This document shows positions 8,523 to 14,826 of a stretch of 64,000 bases of DNA, piece by piece. Made by a program: the position numbers and the translations under genes. The notes below the pieces were generated by a model that ran no database searches, was not told the DNA's origin, and saw only the letters and a program-made list of their open reading frames with translations. Source of the stretch: a bacterium D16-56. GTDB taxonomy: Bacteria > Bacillota > Clostridia > Lachnospirales > Lachnospiraceae. The stretch spans positions 1-64,000 of the forward strand of contig RAYY01000029.1 in assembly GCA_003611875.1 (NCBI GenBank). Direction: 5' to 3'. Numbering within the stretch: position 1 is the stretch's first letter; each line of letters begins with the position of its first letter.

Positions 8523-9745
8523 GGCTGGTCTCCTTTCTTATAAGCGTTTGCCCCTCCGAAGTCCTCCTCCGGCGTACTGTCTTTTACATAGTCCGGACGT
8601 TTATCCCCCTCCAGAGCCAGGGCGGGCGCCCCTTTAGGCTTTACAATAAACGGGGCAAGAATCGATTGGTACTCCTCTTTTGTAATCAGTTTCTCCGCCT
8701 CTGTCAGCGGCACGGGAACCTGCTCATAAAACATGGCCTTCTTATACCCGGCCTTTATCAAGGCCCCATAGGCTGCTTTAGGGTCTGTCAGGCTCCGGTT
8801 GCTCCTCCCCTCCACCAGCTTCCATCCAGGCACCGCCTCCCCGGCAAGCAGCTTTGCCAGCGCTGCCTTTTTCACTTTCTTAATCCAGGGCTCCGCCATC
8901 ATAAGAAGGGGGAGGAGCTTCCCGATCTCCTCATTGGTCAGCAATGCCTCCTCTTTCATCTTCCCGGTGGCCGGATCCACCTGTGCCTGCAAAACCGGGA
9001 CATTGGCGTCTGCACGCGCCCTGCAGGTCCCGGCTGCACAGCAGAAACAGTCGTCACACCATTTCCCCTGCTGAAACTCCCCTCCCCCTTCATATGCCTT
9101 CTGGGCTGCCGGCCTGACCACAGTCTCCGCCCAGGCATTAAGGTCCCGGACTGAGGTAGTCCATTGGGAAAAGTTTTTCACCCGGGGCTGCACGATATGG
9201 AAATGCACCGTGTCGATGGGGAAAATCAGGCCATATGCCTGTAAAGCTCCCAGAGCGTACAAGGCCATCTGGCAGTTTCCCTCCGCCTCCACCACGATCC
9301 CTTTCCCATATTTAAAATCCACTACATGCAGCTCTGTGCCATACATTACAATACAGTCCGCCGTTCCGAACCCTTCCGGAGCAATATAGCTGTAATCCAC
9401 CCGCTTCTCCACTGTTATGTACGGGGCTGAGGGATACTGGTACGCGATCTGCTGCACATAGTCCCTGTACTCGTCCGTGTACCGCTCCATCTCCGTGCTG
9501 AAATGCTTTCCCTTCCTCAATTTGTTCAACCCGGCCTTATAATCCTTCTCCGGCATCCCCGGCTCCAGGAACAGCTTCCTCAGCTTAAGCTCACAAAACT
9601 GATGGGCCAAGGTCCCTTCCTCCGCCGCCGCAGAGGTTTCCTCTGGGAACTGTTCTCGGAGGCGGGCAGAAGGCGGGCAGTGGATCCACTGCTTCGCGCT
9701 GGATGCCGAAAGGATGGCATGGGCCCTTTCTGCCGGCGCCGTCAT
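8519..9745 (-). CDS. DUF2800 RecB/Cas4-like nuclease
   Basis: 408 residues of the DUF2800 family, related to RecB/Cas4 PD-(D/E)XK exonucleases. Visible: SSAKQWIHCPPSARL at the N-terminus, AEEGTLAHQFCELK, then GTADCIVMYG..HVVDFKYGKG containing the D...DxK core, QMALYALGA (the RecB-type QxxxY region), and a C-terminal cysteine group (CDDCFCCAAGTCRA) that may hold an iron-sulphur cluster as in Cas4. It likely processes DNA ends together with the DUF2815 protein. The C-terminus ends in TPEEDFGGANAY, a motif shared with DUF2815. Confidence 0.88.
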   Translation of the reverse strand: MTAPAERAHAILSASSAKQWIHCPPSARLREQFPEETSAAAEEGTLAHQFCELKLRKLFLEPGMPEKDYKAGLNKLRKGKHFSTEMERYTDEYRDYVQQIAYQYPSAPYITVEKRVDYSYIAPEGFGTADCIVMYGTELHVVDFKYGKGIVVEAEGNCQMALYALGALQAYGLIFPIDTVHFHIVQPRVKNFSQWTTSVRDLNAWAETVVRPAAQKAYEGGGEFQQGKWCDDCFCCAAGTCRARADANVPVLQAQVDPATGKMKEEALLTNEEIGKLLPLLMMAEPWIKKVKKAALAKLLAGEAVPGWKLVEGRSNRSLTDPKAAYGALIKAGYKKAMFYEQVPVPLTEAEKLITKEEYQSILAPFIVKPKGAPALALEGDKRPDYVKDSTPEEDFGGANAYKKGDQP

Positions 9746-10329
9746 AGATTGGCCCCCAGAATCCGGAGCTGGGTTGCCAACGCCCCATACTGCTCCTTTG
9801 GCACCTGCATCAAAGATCCCGCCCCAAACTGGGACAGAACCTGCATAACCTGCGGCTGCTTTCCCTGGTCCACAAGCCCCGTCATTGCCACGGCAATCTG
9901 GTCCTGGGTATATGCCGGAGCCGAAGCTGTGGTGGGAACCGGACCCGTCATAGGAGACGGAGCCGCCGATCCGCCAGATGGCGGAAACGGACTTCCAGGC
10001 ATGTTTACCGGAGCGCCCTGCTGCTGTACCGGCATTGCAGGCATACCCGCCGGATAACTGCCAGAGGCCGCTGGTACCGGCGCCGGCTGCTGTACCGGAA
10101 CGGGCTGCTGCACTGGTGCTGTCTGTTGTACCGGAGCCACCTGCTGCATGGGGGCCGCCTGCTGCATCTGGGTCTCTGCGGAGCCATTTGCCAAAGCGCT
10201 TTTTGAAACATCTGCCGCCTCTTTGTACTGCAGGCTTGCCGTTACTCCGCTGGCTCCCATTGCACGGGCCAGGTTATTGATCGCCTCTGCGATTACCTCA
10301 AGTCCACTGAATTTAATGGATACGTTCAT
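9742..10329 (-). CDS. Q/P-rich phage protein
   Basis: 195 residues from ATG 10329, chosen because GGAAGGAG stands 7 nt before it. The N-terminus (VSIKFSGLEVIAEAINNLA) and C-terminus (DQIAVAMTGLVDQG..LATQLRILGANL) are folded-looking. The middle is a Gln/Pro/Val/Ala-rich repeat (PVQQPVPVQQPAPVP). It overlaps DUF2800 by 4 nt and heads the coupled DUF2800-DUF2815-polymerase-primase run. Comparable proteins occur in the same place in other clostridial prophages, but their role is unknown to me. Confidence 0.8.
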   Translation of the reverse strand: MNVSIKFSGLEVIAEAINNLARAMGASGVTASLQYKEAADVSKSALANGSAETQMQQAAPMQQVAPVQQTAPVQQPVPVQQPAPVPAASGSYPAGMPAMPVQQQGAPVNMPGSPFPPSGGSAAPSPMTGPVPTTASAPAYTQDQIAVAMTGLVDQGKQPQVMQVLSQFGAGSLMQVPKEQYGALATQLRILGANL

Positions 10330-10409
10330 AGTTTTCTCCTTCCCTCTCCTGTTCATTTCCATCTTGATTTTCTTTAAAAACCTCTCTATAATAGAAGGGT
10401 GATAAGCTT

Positions 10410-10691
10410 TTACAATCCTATCAGTTCCCCGGCTGTAATCTTGGCCGGGGTTTCTGCTTTCCCGGTAGTTTTAAGCCGGGTCATGTACTCACAGCACTCC
10501 CAGCTCCTTAGCTGTTCATCGATCATCATCCCGGCCCCGAAGCTCATCACCGTCTGAAACATCTGCTCCAAAGTATAAGCCTGGAAGGGCCTTACCCCAT
10601 CCGGGGTAGTATAGGCCCGCCACACATCCAGCATCAGCCTCAGCCGGTCCATCTGCTGGTGGCTGAGGTTATATTCTACGCTCATCTGCAT
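10410..10691 (-). CDS. Small phage protein, uncertain start
   Basis: 93 residues from ATG 10691 (QMSVEYNLSHQQMDRLRLML). The strong AAAGGAGG upstream is 17 nt from this ATG, which is too far. An in-frame ATA at 10700 lies 8 nt from it and would overlap the upstream stop as ATAG, the usual 4-nt coupling in this operon, so a rare ATA start adding three residues is possible. Helical, no known domain, two Cys. Function unknown. Confidence 0.7.
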   Translation of the reverse strand: MQMSVEYNLSHQQMDRLRLMLDVWRAYTTPDGVRPFQAYTLEQMFQTVMSFGAGMMIDEQLRSWECCEYMTRLKTTGKAETPAKITAGELIGL

Positions 10692-10696
10692 CTGTG

Positions 10697-10840
10697 CTAT
10701 GGCTGTCTCCTCCTTTCCTGTCTCCTCATCCCCAACGGCCCCTGCACTCCCTGCTGGTATTTCAGAAACCGGGCCTGCCGCTGTGCTGCGGCTTGTCCGC
10801 TATGTACCCGTTCAAACTCCACGATACGCTTCTTTGCCAT
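10697..10840 (-). CDS. 47-aa basic phage protein
   Basis: Starts at ATG 10840 after GAGGAGGATGCCAT and ends at TAG 10697, giving 47 residues beginning MAKKRIVEFERVHSGQ and ending QERRRQP. It is strongly basic and helical. The good ribosome binding site and tight packing between two phage genes support it as real. A nucleic-acid-binding accessory role would fit the composition but is not shown. Confidence 0.6.
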   Translation of the reverse strand: MAKKRIVEFERVHSGQAAAQRQARFLKYQQGVQGPLGMRRQERRRQP

Positions 10841-10859
10841 ATGGCATCCTCCTCTCATC

Positions 10860-11012
10860 TTAAAAAAGCAGCAAATAAACCAAAACCATTAAAGTGACGC
10901 ACACACCTTCCAGCGCCACCACCCACCGCTCCAACATCCGGATATACCGGGCCTGCCTCTGGCCAGGGGTTAAATAAACTTTTCCCCTTGGCATGAATTT
11001 CAAATCTTTCAT
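10860..11012 (-). CDS. 50-aa single-pass membrane peptide
   Basis: ATG 11012 follows AGGAGGGAAA; a longer upstream frame has no such site. The 50 residues start basic (MKDLKFMPRGKVYLT) and end in one hydrophobic helix (VVALEGVCVTLMVLVYLLLF), so a cytoplasmic N-terminus with a C-terminal membrane anchor is likely. No family recognised. Confidence 0.6.
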   Translation of the reverse strand: MKDLKFMPRGKVYLTPGQRQARYIRMLERWVVALEGVCVTLMVLVYLLLF

Positions 11013-11097
11013 TTTCCCTCCTGCTCCATGTGCATCCATATTGTCCAGGCTCCAGGCAGCACTTCGAACAATCTGAAGCACTTCCGGACTAATCTGC

Positions 11098-11346
11098 TTA
11101 AATTCCTCTTTTTACAAATTTAATATCATATCCTGCCAGGTCAAGTATCAGTGAGAGGTCACAGAATCTAATCTTGGGAAACGCTTTTTGGTCGCGTTTG
11201 TGCCGGACACTGGTAGCCTTTATACCGTTCTCCCCTATATACTTCCCTATTTCTTTGTCAGTCCAGCCTTTCCTGGATTTAAGCTCCGCTATGATAGCGT
11301 TTATATCTTCATGCGCTTGTTGATATGGCGTCTTTTTTACGGCCAT
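11098..11346 (-). CDS. Small HTH-like phage protein
   Basis: 82 residues with a helix-turn-helix-like centre (WTDKEIGKYIGENGIKATSV) and a Cro-like tail (IRFCDLSLILDLAGYDIKFV). AGAGGAGGAAATATT precedes ATG 11346. It is the first gene of the GC-richer minus-strand module and the likely first product of leftward phage expression, so it may regulate that operon. DNA binding is inferred from pattern only. Confidence 0.65.
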   Translation of the reverse strand: MAVKKTPYQQAHEDINAIIAELKSRKGWTDKEIGKYIGENGIKATSVRHKRDQKAFPKIRFCDLSLILDLAGYDIKFVKRGI

Positions 11347-11377
11347 AATATTTCCTCCTCTTAAATGTCTGCTTTAC

Positions 11378-11668
11378 TCAAAAAAGCTGCATCTGTTCCC
11401 CTTCCCTTTTCACTTGAAGTTTTCTTAAAATTTCTTTTGATAAATTTAAACATTCCAGATAAGTTTGAAACCACCCTGTTTCTTGAGTTGGTTCTGTTAA
11501 ATACCAAAATCTTTTTTCGAGAATCCATGTCGAACGCGAAGACCAAATAGGATAATCGCTAAATCCTGCCTGGAAAGGCCGTGATCGGTAAGCACTCTTT
11601 CCAGACGTTCCTTTTCGTCCTCAGATTCAGTTGTTAATTCAAATCTGCGCCACTCTATTTTCCATCAC
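11378..11668 (-). pseudogene. Possible frameshifted small gene
   Basis: A good site GGAGGTGATGG (around 11,668) leads to ATG 11665, which stops after eight codons. A neighbouring frame then reads WKIEWRRFELTTESEDEKER..LSRQDLAII, and a third frame from about 11,560 reads WILEKRFWYLTEPTQE..VKREGEQMQLFE to TGA 11378. Both look coding, so one gene broken by frameshifts is plausible. No start or family can be fixed. The rest of 11,347-11,780 shows nothing else clear. Confidence 0.3.
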
Positions 11669-11694
11669 CTCCTCTCTAAGCTCCTTTGTCTGAT
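11664..11694. repeat. 31-bp direct repeat copy A (leader)
   Basis: The block starting ATCACCTCCTCTCTAAGC recurs at 14,176-14,206 with about two mismatches. On the minus strand it contains GAGAGGAGGTGAT, a ribosome binding site, so it looks like a duplicated gene leader. Confidence 0.6.
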
Positions 11695-11780
11695 TCCACT
11701 TGTCCTTTCCTTCTTCTTCCCTTATACTGTATTCACAGGCTGTTGCCGCAGCCGAGTACATAGGAAAGGAAAACAATATC

Positions 11781-12002
11781 ATGAAACGCATTTATGCGAA
11801 CCTTTTAGGAAACTGGATCGACATTACAGAAAACGGGACAGTTGAGGACCATCAAAATCCATTAGTATACTTTGAAGAGAATCTTCGTTATGCAGATGGT
11901 TCTACGACTGCTGAATGTTTTAAATACGATTACGTCAATGTCCAGTATAATGGTTCCAACTACCGTATCCACCCATCATGTATCCAAATCGTTGAAAGCT
12001 AA
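11781..12002 (+). CDS. 73-aa phage protein of a convergent pair
   Basis: ATG 11781 follows GGAAAGGAAAACAATATC and gives 73 residues (MKRIYANLLGNWIDITENGT.. to ..YRIHPSCIQIVES). Beta-rich, acidic, no known domain. A decayed copy of its last 24 codons lies at 12,690-12,764 (DYVNIFYKGKDNRINPIFIQ), so the gene was duplicated. Its stop overlaps tail-to-tail with the minus gene ending at 11999. Codon use is AT-rich, like the rest of the switch region. Unknown function. Confidence 0.65.
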   Translation: MKRIYANLLGNWIDITENGTVEDHQNPLVYFEENLRYADGSTTAECFKYDYVNVQYNGSNYRIHPSCIQIVES

Positions 12003-12181
12003 AACTCAATTTGGATAGCTTTCTTTAATTCCTCAATATCTCCCACCACTACCCTTGCTGATGTTGAGGAAAATTTTTTATCAATCGCCATCTTAATGCG
12101 TGACCATTCATAATACTTAAGACCAGCCACGGCTTCAGCAATCATGGCGATTCTCCGCTCTCTATCTTCTATCTCCCTCAC
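11999..12181 (-). CDS. Small helical protein, paralog of 12756-12947
   Basis: About 60 residues (IAMIAEAVAGLKYYEWSRIK..AIDKKFSS). It aligns with the minus gene at 12,756-12,947 (AIFKCVQGLTFLEWQKLKQAIDENFRS). The frame opens at GTG 12181, but that codon lies inside the Shine-Dalgarno AGGAGGTGA; ATA 12172 (8 nt downstream of GGAGG) or ATG 12145 are other candidates. Its stop overlaps the stop of the convergent 73-aa gene. The convergent pair is repeated, partly decayed, about 750 bp to the right. Confidence 0.55.
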   Translation of the reverse strand: MREIEDRERRIAMIAEAVAGLKYYEWSRIKMAIDKKFSSTSARVVVGDIEELKKAIQIEF

Positions 12182-12214
12182 CTCCTATTCTCTTGTCAAT
12201 GTGCTGTGTTGCCG
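12178..12214 (-). repeat. RBS-containing leader repeat, copy 1
   Basis: Minus strand reads CGGCAACACAGCACATTGAC then AAGAGAATAGGAGGTGA. Other copies are at 12,629-12,667, 12,943-12,970 and 14,131-14,159; each ends in a strong ribosome binding site. Confidence 0.7.
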
Positions 12215-12315
12215 TTCTGTATCGACTTCTGTCTATCTGGAATTATTATCCATCCCGTGCTATAATTCTCTTATCAAAACTGCCATACAAAAAATTGATG
12301 AAAGGAATTAATCGC

Positions 12316-12510
12316 ATGAAGCTTTCCAATGAAGAAAAGCAAGCTATCCTGGACTCTTGCGAAGATGAATCTCTTAAAGTGATCCGATATCTCCAGGAGC
12401 AAGAAACCAAACAGAAACCTTATAATTTAGCTATGCTCATTTTTACCATCATCAGCGCTACAGGAGCCGTGATTGCCGCCGTCACTGGAATCCTTATGTA
12501 TTTCCAATGA
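12316..12510 (+). CDS. 64-aa single-pass membrane protein
   Basis: ATG 12316 follows AAAGGAATTAATCGC. The product begins MKLSNEEKQAILDSCEDES, carries a charged helical N-terminal half, and ends in a membrane helix (LAMLIFTIISATGAVIAAVT) and ILMYFQ. It overlaps, tail to tail, the minus-strand frame 12,427-12,624 by 84 bp; both have ribosome binding sites. Small membrane proteins in lysogeny regions often act in superinfection exclusion, but nothing here proves that. Confidence 0.5.
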   Translation: MKLSNEEKQAILDSCEDESLKVIRYLQEQETKQKPYNLAMLIFTIISATGAVIAAVTGILMYFQ

Positions 12511-12624
12511 CTGTTTCAATCCCCGTATCTCCCGAAGTATCTGAACCTGTATCATCAGGCTGACGTTCTTCATCTTGTCGGCCTGATGCTCTATCAGGTC
12601 TAAACCTTTGTCTGTTAGAAGCAC
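12427..12624 (-). CDS. 65-aa hypothetical, overlaps plus gene
   Basis: GTG 12624 follows GGGAGGTGAGGG in leader repeat copy 2. The first ~45 residues are helical (LLTDKGLDLIEHQADKMKN..QVQILREIRGLKQSLEI); the rest is Ser/Gly/Asp-rich and lies opposite the membrane segment of the plus gene. The leader argues that it is translated; the overlap argues for caution. Confidence 0.45.
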   Translation of the reverse strand: MLLTDKGLDLIEHQADKMKNVSLMIQVQILREIRGLKQSLEIHKDSSDGGNHGSCSADDGKNEHS

Positions 12625-12628
12625 CCCC

Positions 12629-12667
12629 TCACCTCCCTTATTCTGTTATCAATGTGCCGTGTTGCCG
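12629..12667 (-). repeat. RBS-containing leader repeat, copy 2
   Basis: Minus strand CGGCAACACGGCACATTGAT then AACAGAATAAGGGAGGTGA; closest to copy 1, including the CGGCAACAC start. Confidence 0.7.
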
Positions 12668-12689
12668 TATTGAACCACCTCCTACGCTA

Positions 12690-12764
12690 GATTATGTCAA
12701 TATCTTCTACAAAGGCAAAGATAATCGCATTAACCCAATATTCATACAAATAGTGTCAGAATAA
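12690..12764 (+). pseudogene. 3' relic of a copy of the 73-aa gene
   Basis: Twenty-four codons plus TAA read DYVNIFYKGKDNRINPIFIQ then IVSE, matching the C-terminus of the gene at 11,781-12,002 (DYVNVQYNGSNYRIHPSCIQ then IVES). The 5' part is gone. It remains convergent with the paralogous minus gene 12,756-12,947, preserving the paired layout. Confidence 0.75.
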
Positions 12765-12947
12765 TCTTTCGTATGAATCCATCAACTTTTCCGGGGCTGC
12801 CATAGGTATTTTATTATTCTGTTTGGTAGCCTCGCTTCTGAAATTCTCATCAATAGCCTGTTTCAGTTTTTGCCATTCCAAAAATGTAAGTCCTTGTACG
12901 CACTTAAAAATGGCTTTAAGTTTTTCGTCCTCCAATCCCCTGTTCAC
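12756..12947 (-). CDS. Small helical protein, paralog of 11999-12181
   Basis: About 60 residues (LEDEKLKAIFKCVQGLTFLE..) homologous to the minus gene at 11,999-12,181. The frame opens at GTG 12947, which lies inside the ribosome binding site AGGAGGTGAAC; TTG 12935 is the better-placed start and lines up with ATA 12172 in the paralog. Unknown function; part of the duplicated convergent cassette. Confidence 0.55.
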   Translation of the reverse strand: MNRGLEDEKLKAIFKCVQGLTFLEWQKLKQAIDENFRSEATKQNNKIPMAAPEKLMDSYERLF

Positions 12948-12970
12948 CTCCTATTCCATTATCAATGTGC
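12943..12970 (-). repeat. RBS-containing leader repeat, copy 3
   Basis: Minus strand GCACATTGATAATGGAATA then GGAGGTGAA. It directly abuts boundary repeat R1 (12,973-12,994). Confidence 0.7.
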
Positions 12971-13040
12971 AAAACCGCCATCTTAAAAAGGGACATGCCA
13001 AATTTGAGCCTTGTGGGTTATGCTTTTTATCTACATTCAT
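12951..13040 (-). CDS. 29-aa candidate peptide
   Basis: ATG 13040 lies 8 nt after AAAGGAGG and the frame runs 29 codons to TAG 12951 (MNVDKKHNPQGSN..FLRWRFCTLIME). It follows the Cro-like gene 13,077-13,301, and its 3' half is made of boundary repeat R1 and leader copy 3. It could equally be a chance frame through repeats. Confidence 0.3.
   Translation of the reverse strand: MNVDKKHNPQGSNLACPFLRWRFCTLIME
12973..12994 (+). repeat. Boundary repeat R1
   Basis: AACCGCCATCTTAAAAAGG plus GAC. Plus orientation; lies left of switch module 1. Related copies: R2 14,405-14,425 (minus), R3 15,226-15,249 (plus), R4 15,366-15,388 (minus). Confidence 0.8.
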
Positions 13041-13076
13041 CTACCCCACCTCCTTTCTCTGTCTCCCTTTAAATTC

Positions 13077-13301
13077 TCATTTTCGAGATAAACTGGCTGA
13101 GAAAAAAATAGATACTACTTCATCCCAAGTAAGATTAAGTTCTTTAGATATTGCGTCCACTTCTTTTATTGTAAAATCAGCCCCTTTCCTATTTAGTTTT
13201 CTATAAAAAGTAGACCTATTTATCCCAATTTTTTCAGAAATATCAGATACGCTTATTCCCTTTTCGGTGAGTATACTACGTATCCTATCCACATTCACCA
13301 A
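13077..13301 (-). CDS. Cro-like HTH regulator, switch module 1
   Basis: 74 residues with a clear helix-turn-helix (VSDISEKIGINRSTFYRKLN) and a tail typical of small phage Cro/XRE proteins (LTWDEVVSIF). TTG 13301 is favoured: AAGGAGG stands 8 nt upstream; GTG 13298 is the alternative. It is divergent from the larger repressor at 13,475, the classical cro-cI layout. The intergenic region holds a perfect inverted repeat TCTCA-TATG-TGAGA close to this start, likely an operator for one or both proteins. Confidence 0.8.
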   Translation of the reverse strand: MVNVDRIRSILTEKGISVSDISEKIGINRSTFYRKLNRKGADFTIKEVDAISKELNLTWDEVVSIFFSASLSRK

Positions 13302-13474
13302 ATTTCCTACCTCCTTATATTCTCATATGTGAGATATTTTAAGTTTTACATATCCTTTTTTTTCGCTGTCAATAGATTTTTCACTTTTTTGGGATTTATC
13401 GAAATATTTCATTCCTTTATTGTTGCACTTTTGAGAATCGTGTGCTAAAATGCAATTATTAAGGAGGTGTCATC
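13302..13474. promoter_or_regulatory. Operator/promoter region, switch module 1
   Basis: Plus promoter: TTGCAC 13,423-13,428, 17-bp spacer, TAAAAT 13,446-13,451, then AAGGAGGTG before ATG 13475. Minus promoter candidate: TTGACA 13,372-13,367 with TAAAAC 18 bp on. Inverted repeats TCTCATATGTGAGA (13,321-13,334) and GAAATATTTC (13,401-13,410) are operator candidates. Confidence 0.65.
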
Positions 13475-14053
13475 ATGGATATAGGAAATCGTATTAAACA
13501 ACGTCGATTAAGTTTAGGTATAACCGCCGAAGATTTAGCTTATGAAATAGGCAAATCACGCACCACTATTTATAGATATGAAAATGGGGATATCGAAAAT
13601 ATTCCAACTACCGTTTTAGAGCCTTTAGCTGAAGCCCTTCGTACCACCCCTTCATTTCTTATGGGATGGGACGATGATCCGGAAGATTATGAATCACTGG
13701 CAAATGAATATGGCATATGCCCTCCAAAGGACTATGACGGTAACATAGAAGATTGGATTAAAGCTAAACAAGTCACAGATGAAGATTATGATCAAGAAAT
13801 AGAACATAATTCTAGCGACAATTATTTATATCAAGATGATACACAAGCATTTACCTATACAAACACTGCTACTCCAGCGGAATTTGAAAAGCTGGTAAAG
13901 CCATACCGCTCCCTTGACGATTCTGGTCGCATCCATATAGATATTGTTTTGGACCGGGAAGTCGAACGCACCACCCAAGCCAAAGAATCCGCCGACACTA
14001 TAGAGCATCTTCAACAGCAGTTAGCCATACGCCCCATTCCTAAACAGACTTAA
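13475..14053 (+). CDS. XRE repressor (CI-like), switch module 1
   Basis: 192 residues. The N-terminal XRE helix-turn-helix is residues ~5-60 (IKQRRLSLGITAEDLAYEIG..TTIYRYENG). An acidic linker follows, then a short C-terminal domain (LVKPYRSLDDSGRIHIDIVL) shared with the module 3 repressor. There is no LexA-type Ser-Lys peptidase, so induction is more likely by ImmA-type cleavage or an antirepressor. A strong promoter and ribosome binding site precede it, and a hairpin terminator follows at 14,081. Confidence 0.85.
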   Translation: MDIGNRIKQRRLSLGITAEDLAYEIGKSRTTIYRYENGDIENIPTTVLEPLAEALRTTPSFLMGWDDDPEDYESLANEYGICPPKDYDGNIEDWIKAKQVTDEDYDQEIEHNSSDNYLYQDDTQAFTYTNTATPAEFEKLVKPYRSLDDSGRIHIDIVLDREVERTTQAKESADTIEHLQQQLAIRPIPKQT

Positions 14054-14080
14054 TCGCACATCCCTAAATATGATTCCCTT

Positions 14081-14113
14081 TGCCCAGTCTGCAATACTGG
14101 GCATTTCTTATTC
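14081..14113 (+). terminator. Terminator after module 1 repressor
   Basis: TGCCCAGT (14,081-14,088), 7-nt loop, ACTGGGCA (14,096-14,103), then TTTCTTATTCT. Placed 28 nt after the repressor stop. Confidence 0.75.
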
Positions 14114-14130
14114 TACTCATCCATCTTCCC

Positions 14131-14159
14131 TCACCTCCTATATTCTCTTGTCAATGTGC
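14131..14159 (-). repeat. RBS-containing leader repeat, copy 4 (orphan)
   Basis: Minus strand GCACATTGACAAGAGAATAT then AGGAGGTGA. The frame it serves, ATG at about 14,122, stops after three codons, so its gene is lost or is only a leader peptide. Confidence 0.65.
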
Positions 14160-14175
14160 GTCCCTGCTATTTTTA

Positions 14176-14206
14176 ATCACCTCCTCTCTAAGCCCCTCTG
14201 TCTGAT
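14176..14206. repeat. 31-bp direct repeat copy B (leader)
   Basis: Near-identical to 11,664-11,694. It overlaps the 3' end of the HTH gene 14,188-14,394 and carries GAGAGGAGGTGAT on the minus strand. Confidence 0.6.
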
Positions 14207-14394
14207 GCGAACAGGTAGTCAAAATCATATTCTGGAAACAACTCCGCTTTTGTTGTCTTGGCTTCTGGATAGGTTATGACCGTTTCCTCGTTCACCTTAT
14301 TCCATGCAGTTTTTTCAGAAACGCCAATAACTGCTGCATAGGCCTTAACGGAAATGCCTTTCGTGTCCAAGGCCTTCTTTAAATTAGCAAGCAC
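14188..14394 (-). CDS. Cro-like HTH paralog, switch module 2
   Basis: 68 residues starting at GTG 14394 after AAAAAGGAGGTGAAAAA. It is a clear paralog of the next gene upstream: shared pattern NLKKAL..KGISVKAYAAVIG..EKTAWNK..TYPE..ELF..DYLFA. The ISVKAYAAVIGVSEKTAWNK segment is the helix-turn-helix. Its ribosome binding site lies within boundary repeat R2. Two tandem Cro-like paralogs in one switch is unusual. Confidence 0.75.
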   Translation of the reverse strand: MLANLKKALDTKGISVKAYAAVIGVSEKTAWNKVNEETVITYPEAKTTKAELFPEYDFDYLFASDRGA

Positions 14395-14404
14395 TTTTTC
14401 ACCT

Positions 14405-14425
14405 CCTTTTTAAGATGGCGGTTGC
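14405..14425 (-). repeat. Boundary repeat R2
   Basis: Minus strand GCAACCGCCATCTTAAAAAG then G, the inverse of R1 and R3. It sits between the two Cro-like paralogs and supplies the AAAAAGGAGG of the downstream one. Confidence 0.8.
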
Positions 14426-14445
14426 TGATGATACTCCTTGGATTA

Positions 14446-14670
14446 TCATGCTGTCTGCTTGGGGGGATTGTAGGACGCTTTTTCAGCGAATAGGTAGTCA
14501 GCATTATACTCAAAAAGCAGAGCGCAGGTCTTTTTGAACTCTGGATATGTAAAATCCGTTCTGCCTGTTAATTTGTTCTGCACAGTTTTTTCTCCAGTTC
14601 CCAAAACTTCTGCATACTGTTTTACAGAAATTCCCTTCTGCCGTAATGCTATTCGTAAATTATCATACAT
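14446..14670 (-). CDS. Cro-like HTH regulator, switch module 2
   Basis: 74 residues from ATG 14670 (after AAGGGAGATGAAAAC), with helix-turn-helix ISVKQYAEVLGTGEKTVQNK and C-terminus DYLFAEKASYN. Paralogous to the gene at 14,188-14,394. Divergent from the 111-aa XRE protein at 14,827; three ACCCTT-type operator sites lie in between, one inside this gene's promoter spacer and one near its start. Probably a phage Cro-like regulator. Confidence 0.8.
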   Translation of the reverse strand: MYDNLRIALRQKGISVKQYAEVLGTGEKTVQNKLTGRTDFTYPEFKKTCALLFEYNADYLFAEKASYNPPKQTA

Positions 14671-14826
14671 GTTTTCATCTCCCTTCTACCCTTATGGGTA
14701 ATTCTTGTGTTTAATATATACCCTTAATCGTAATACGTCAAGTACTTTTTTACGTTTAAGGGTAATTTTCTGCTTGATTTTTACTTTTTTCCATGATAGA
14801 ATCGCTTTATTGGAGGTGATGAAACG
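14671..14826. promoter_or_regulatory. Operator/promoter region, switch module 2
   Basis: Minus promoter TTGACG (14,741-14,736), 17 bp, TATATT (14,718-14,713). Plus promoter TTGATT (14,774-14,779), 17 bp, TAGAAT (14,797-14,802). Operators: palindrome TACCCTTATGGGTA (14,687-14,700); ACCCTTAATCGTAA (14,720-14,733), which fills the minus spacer; and its inverted partner TTACGTTTAAGGGT (14,750-14,763). Confidence 0.75.

Noticed and set aside
11361-11546. 61-residue minus-strand frame as an intact gene
   Set aside because: Starts at TTG without a ribosome binding site and competes with two other coding-looking frames; treated as part of a broken gene instead.
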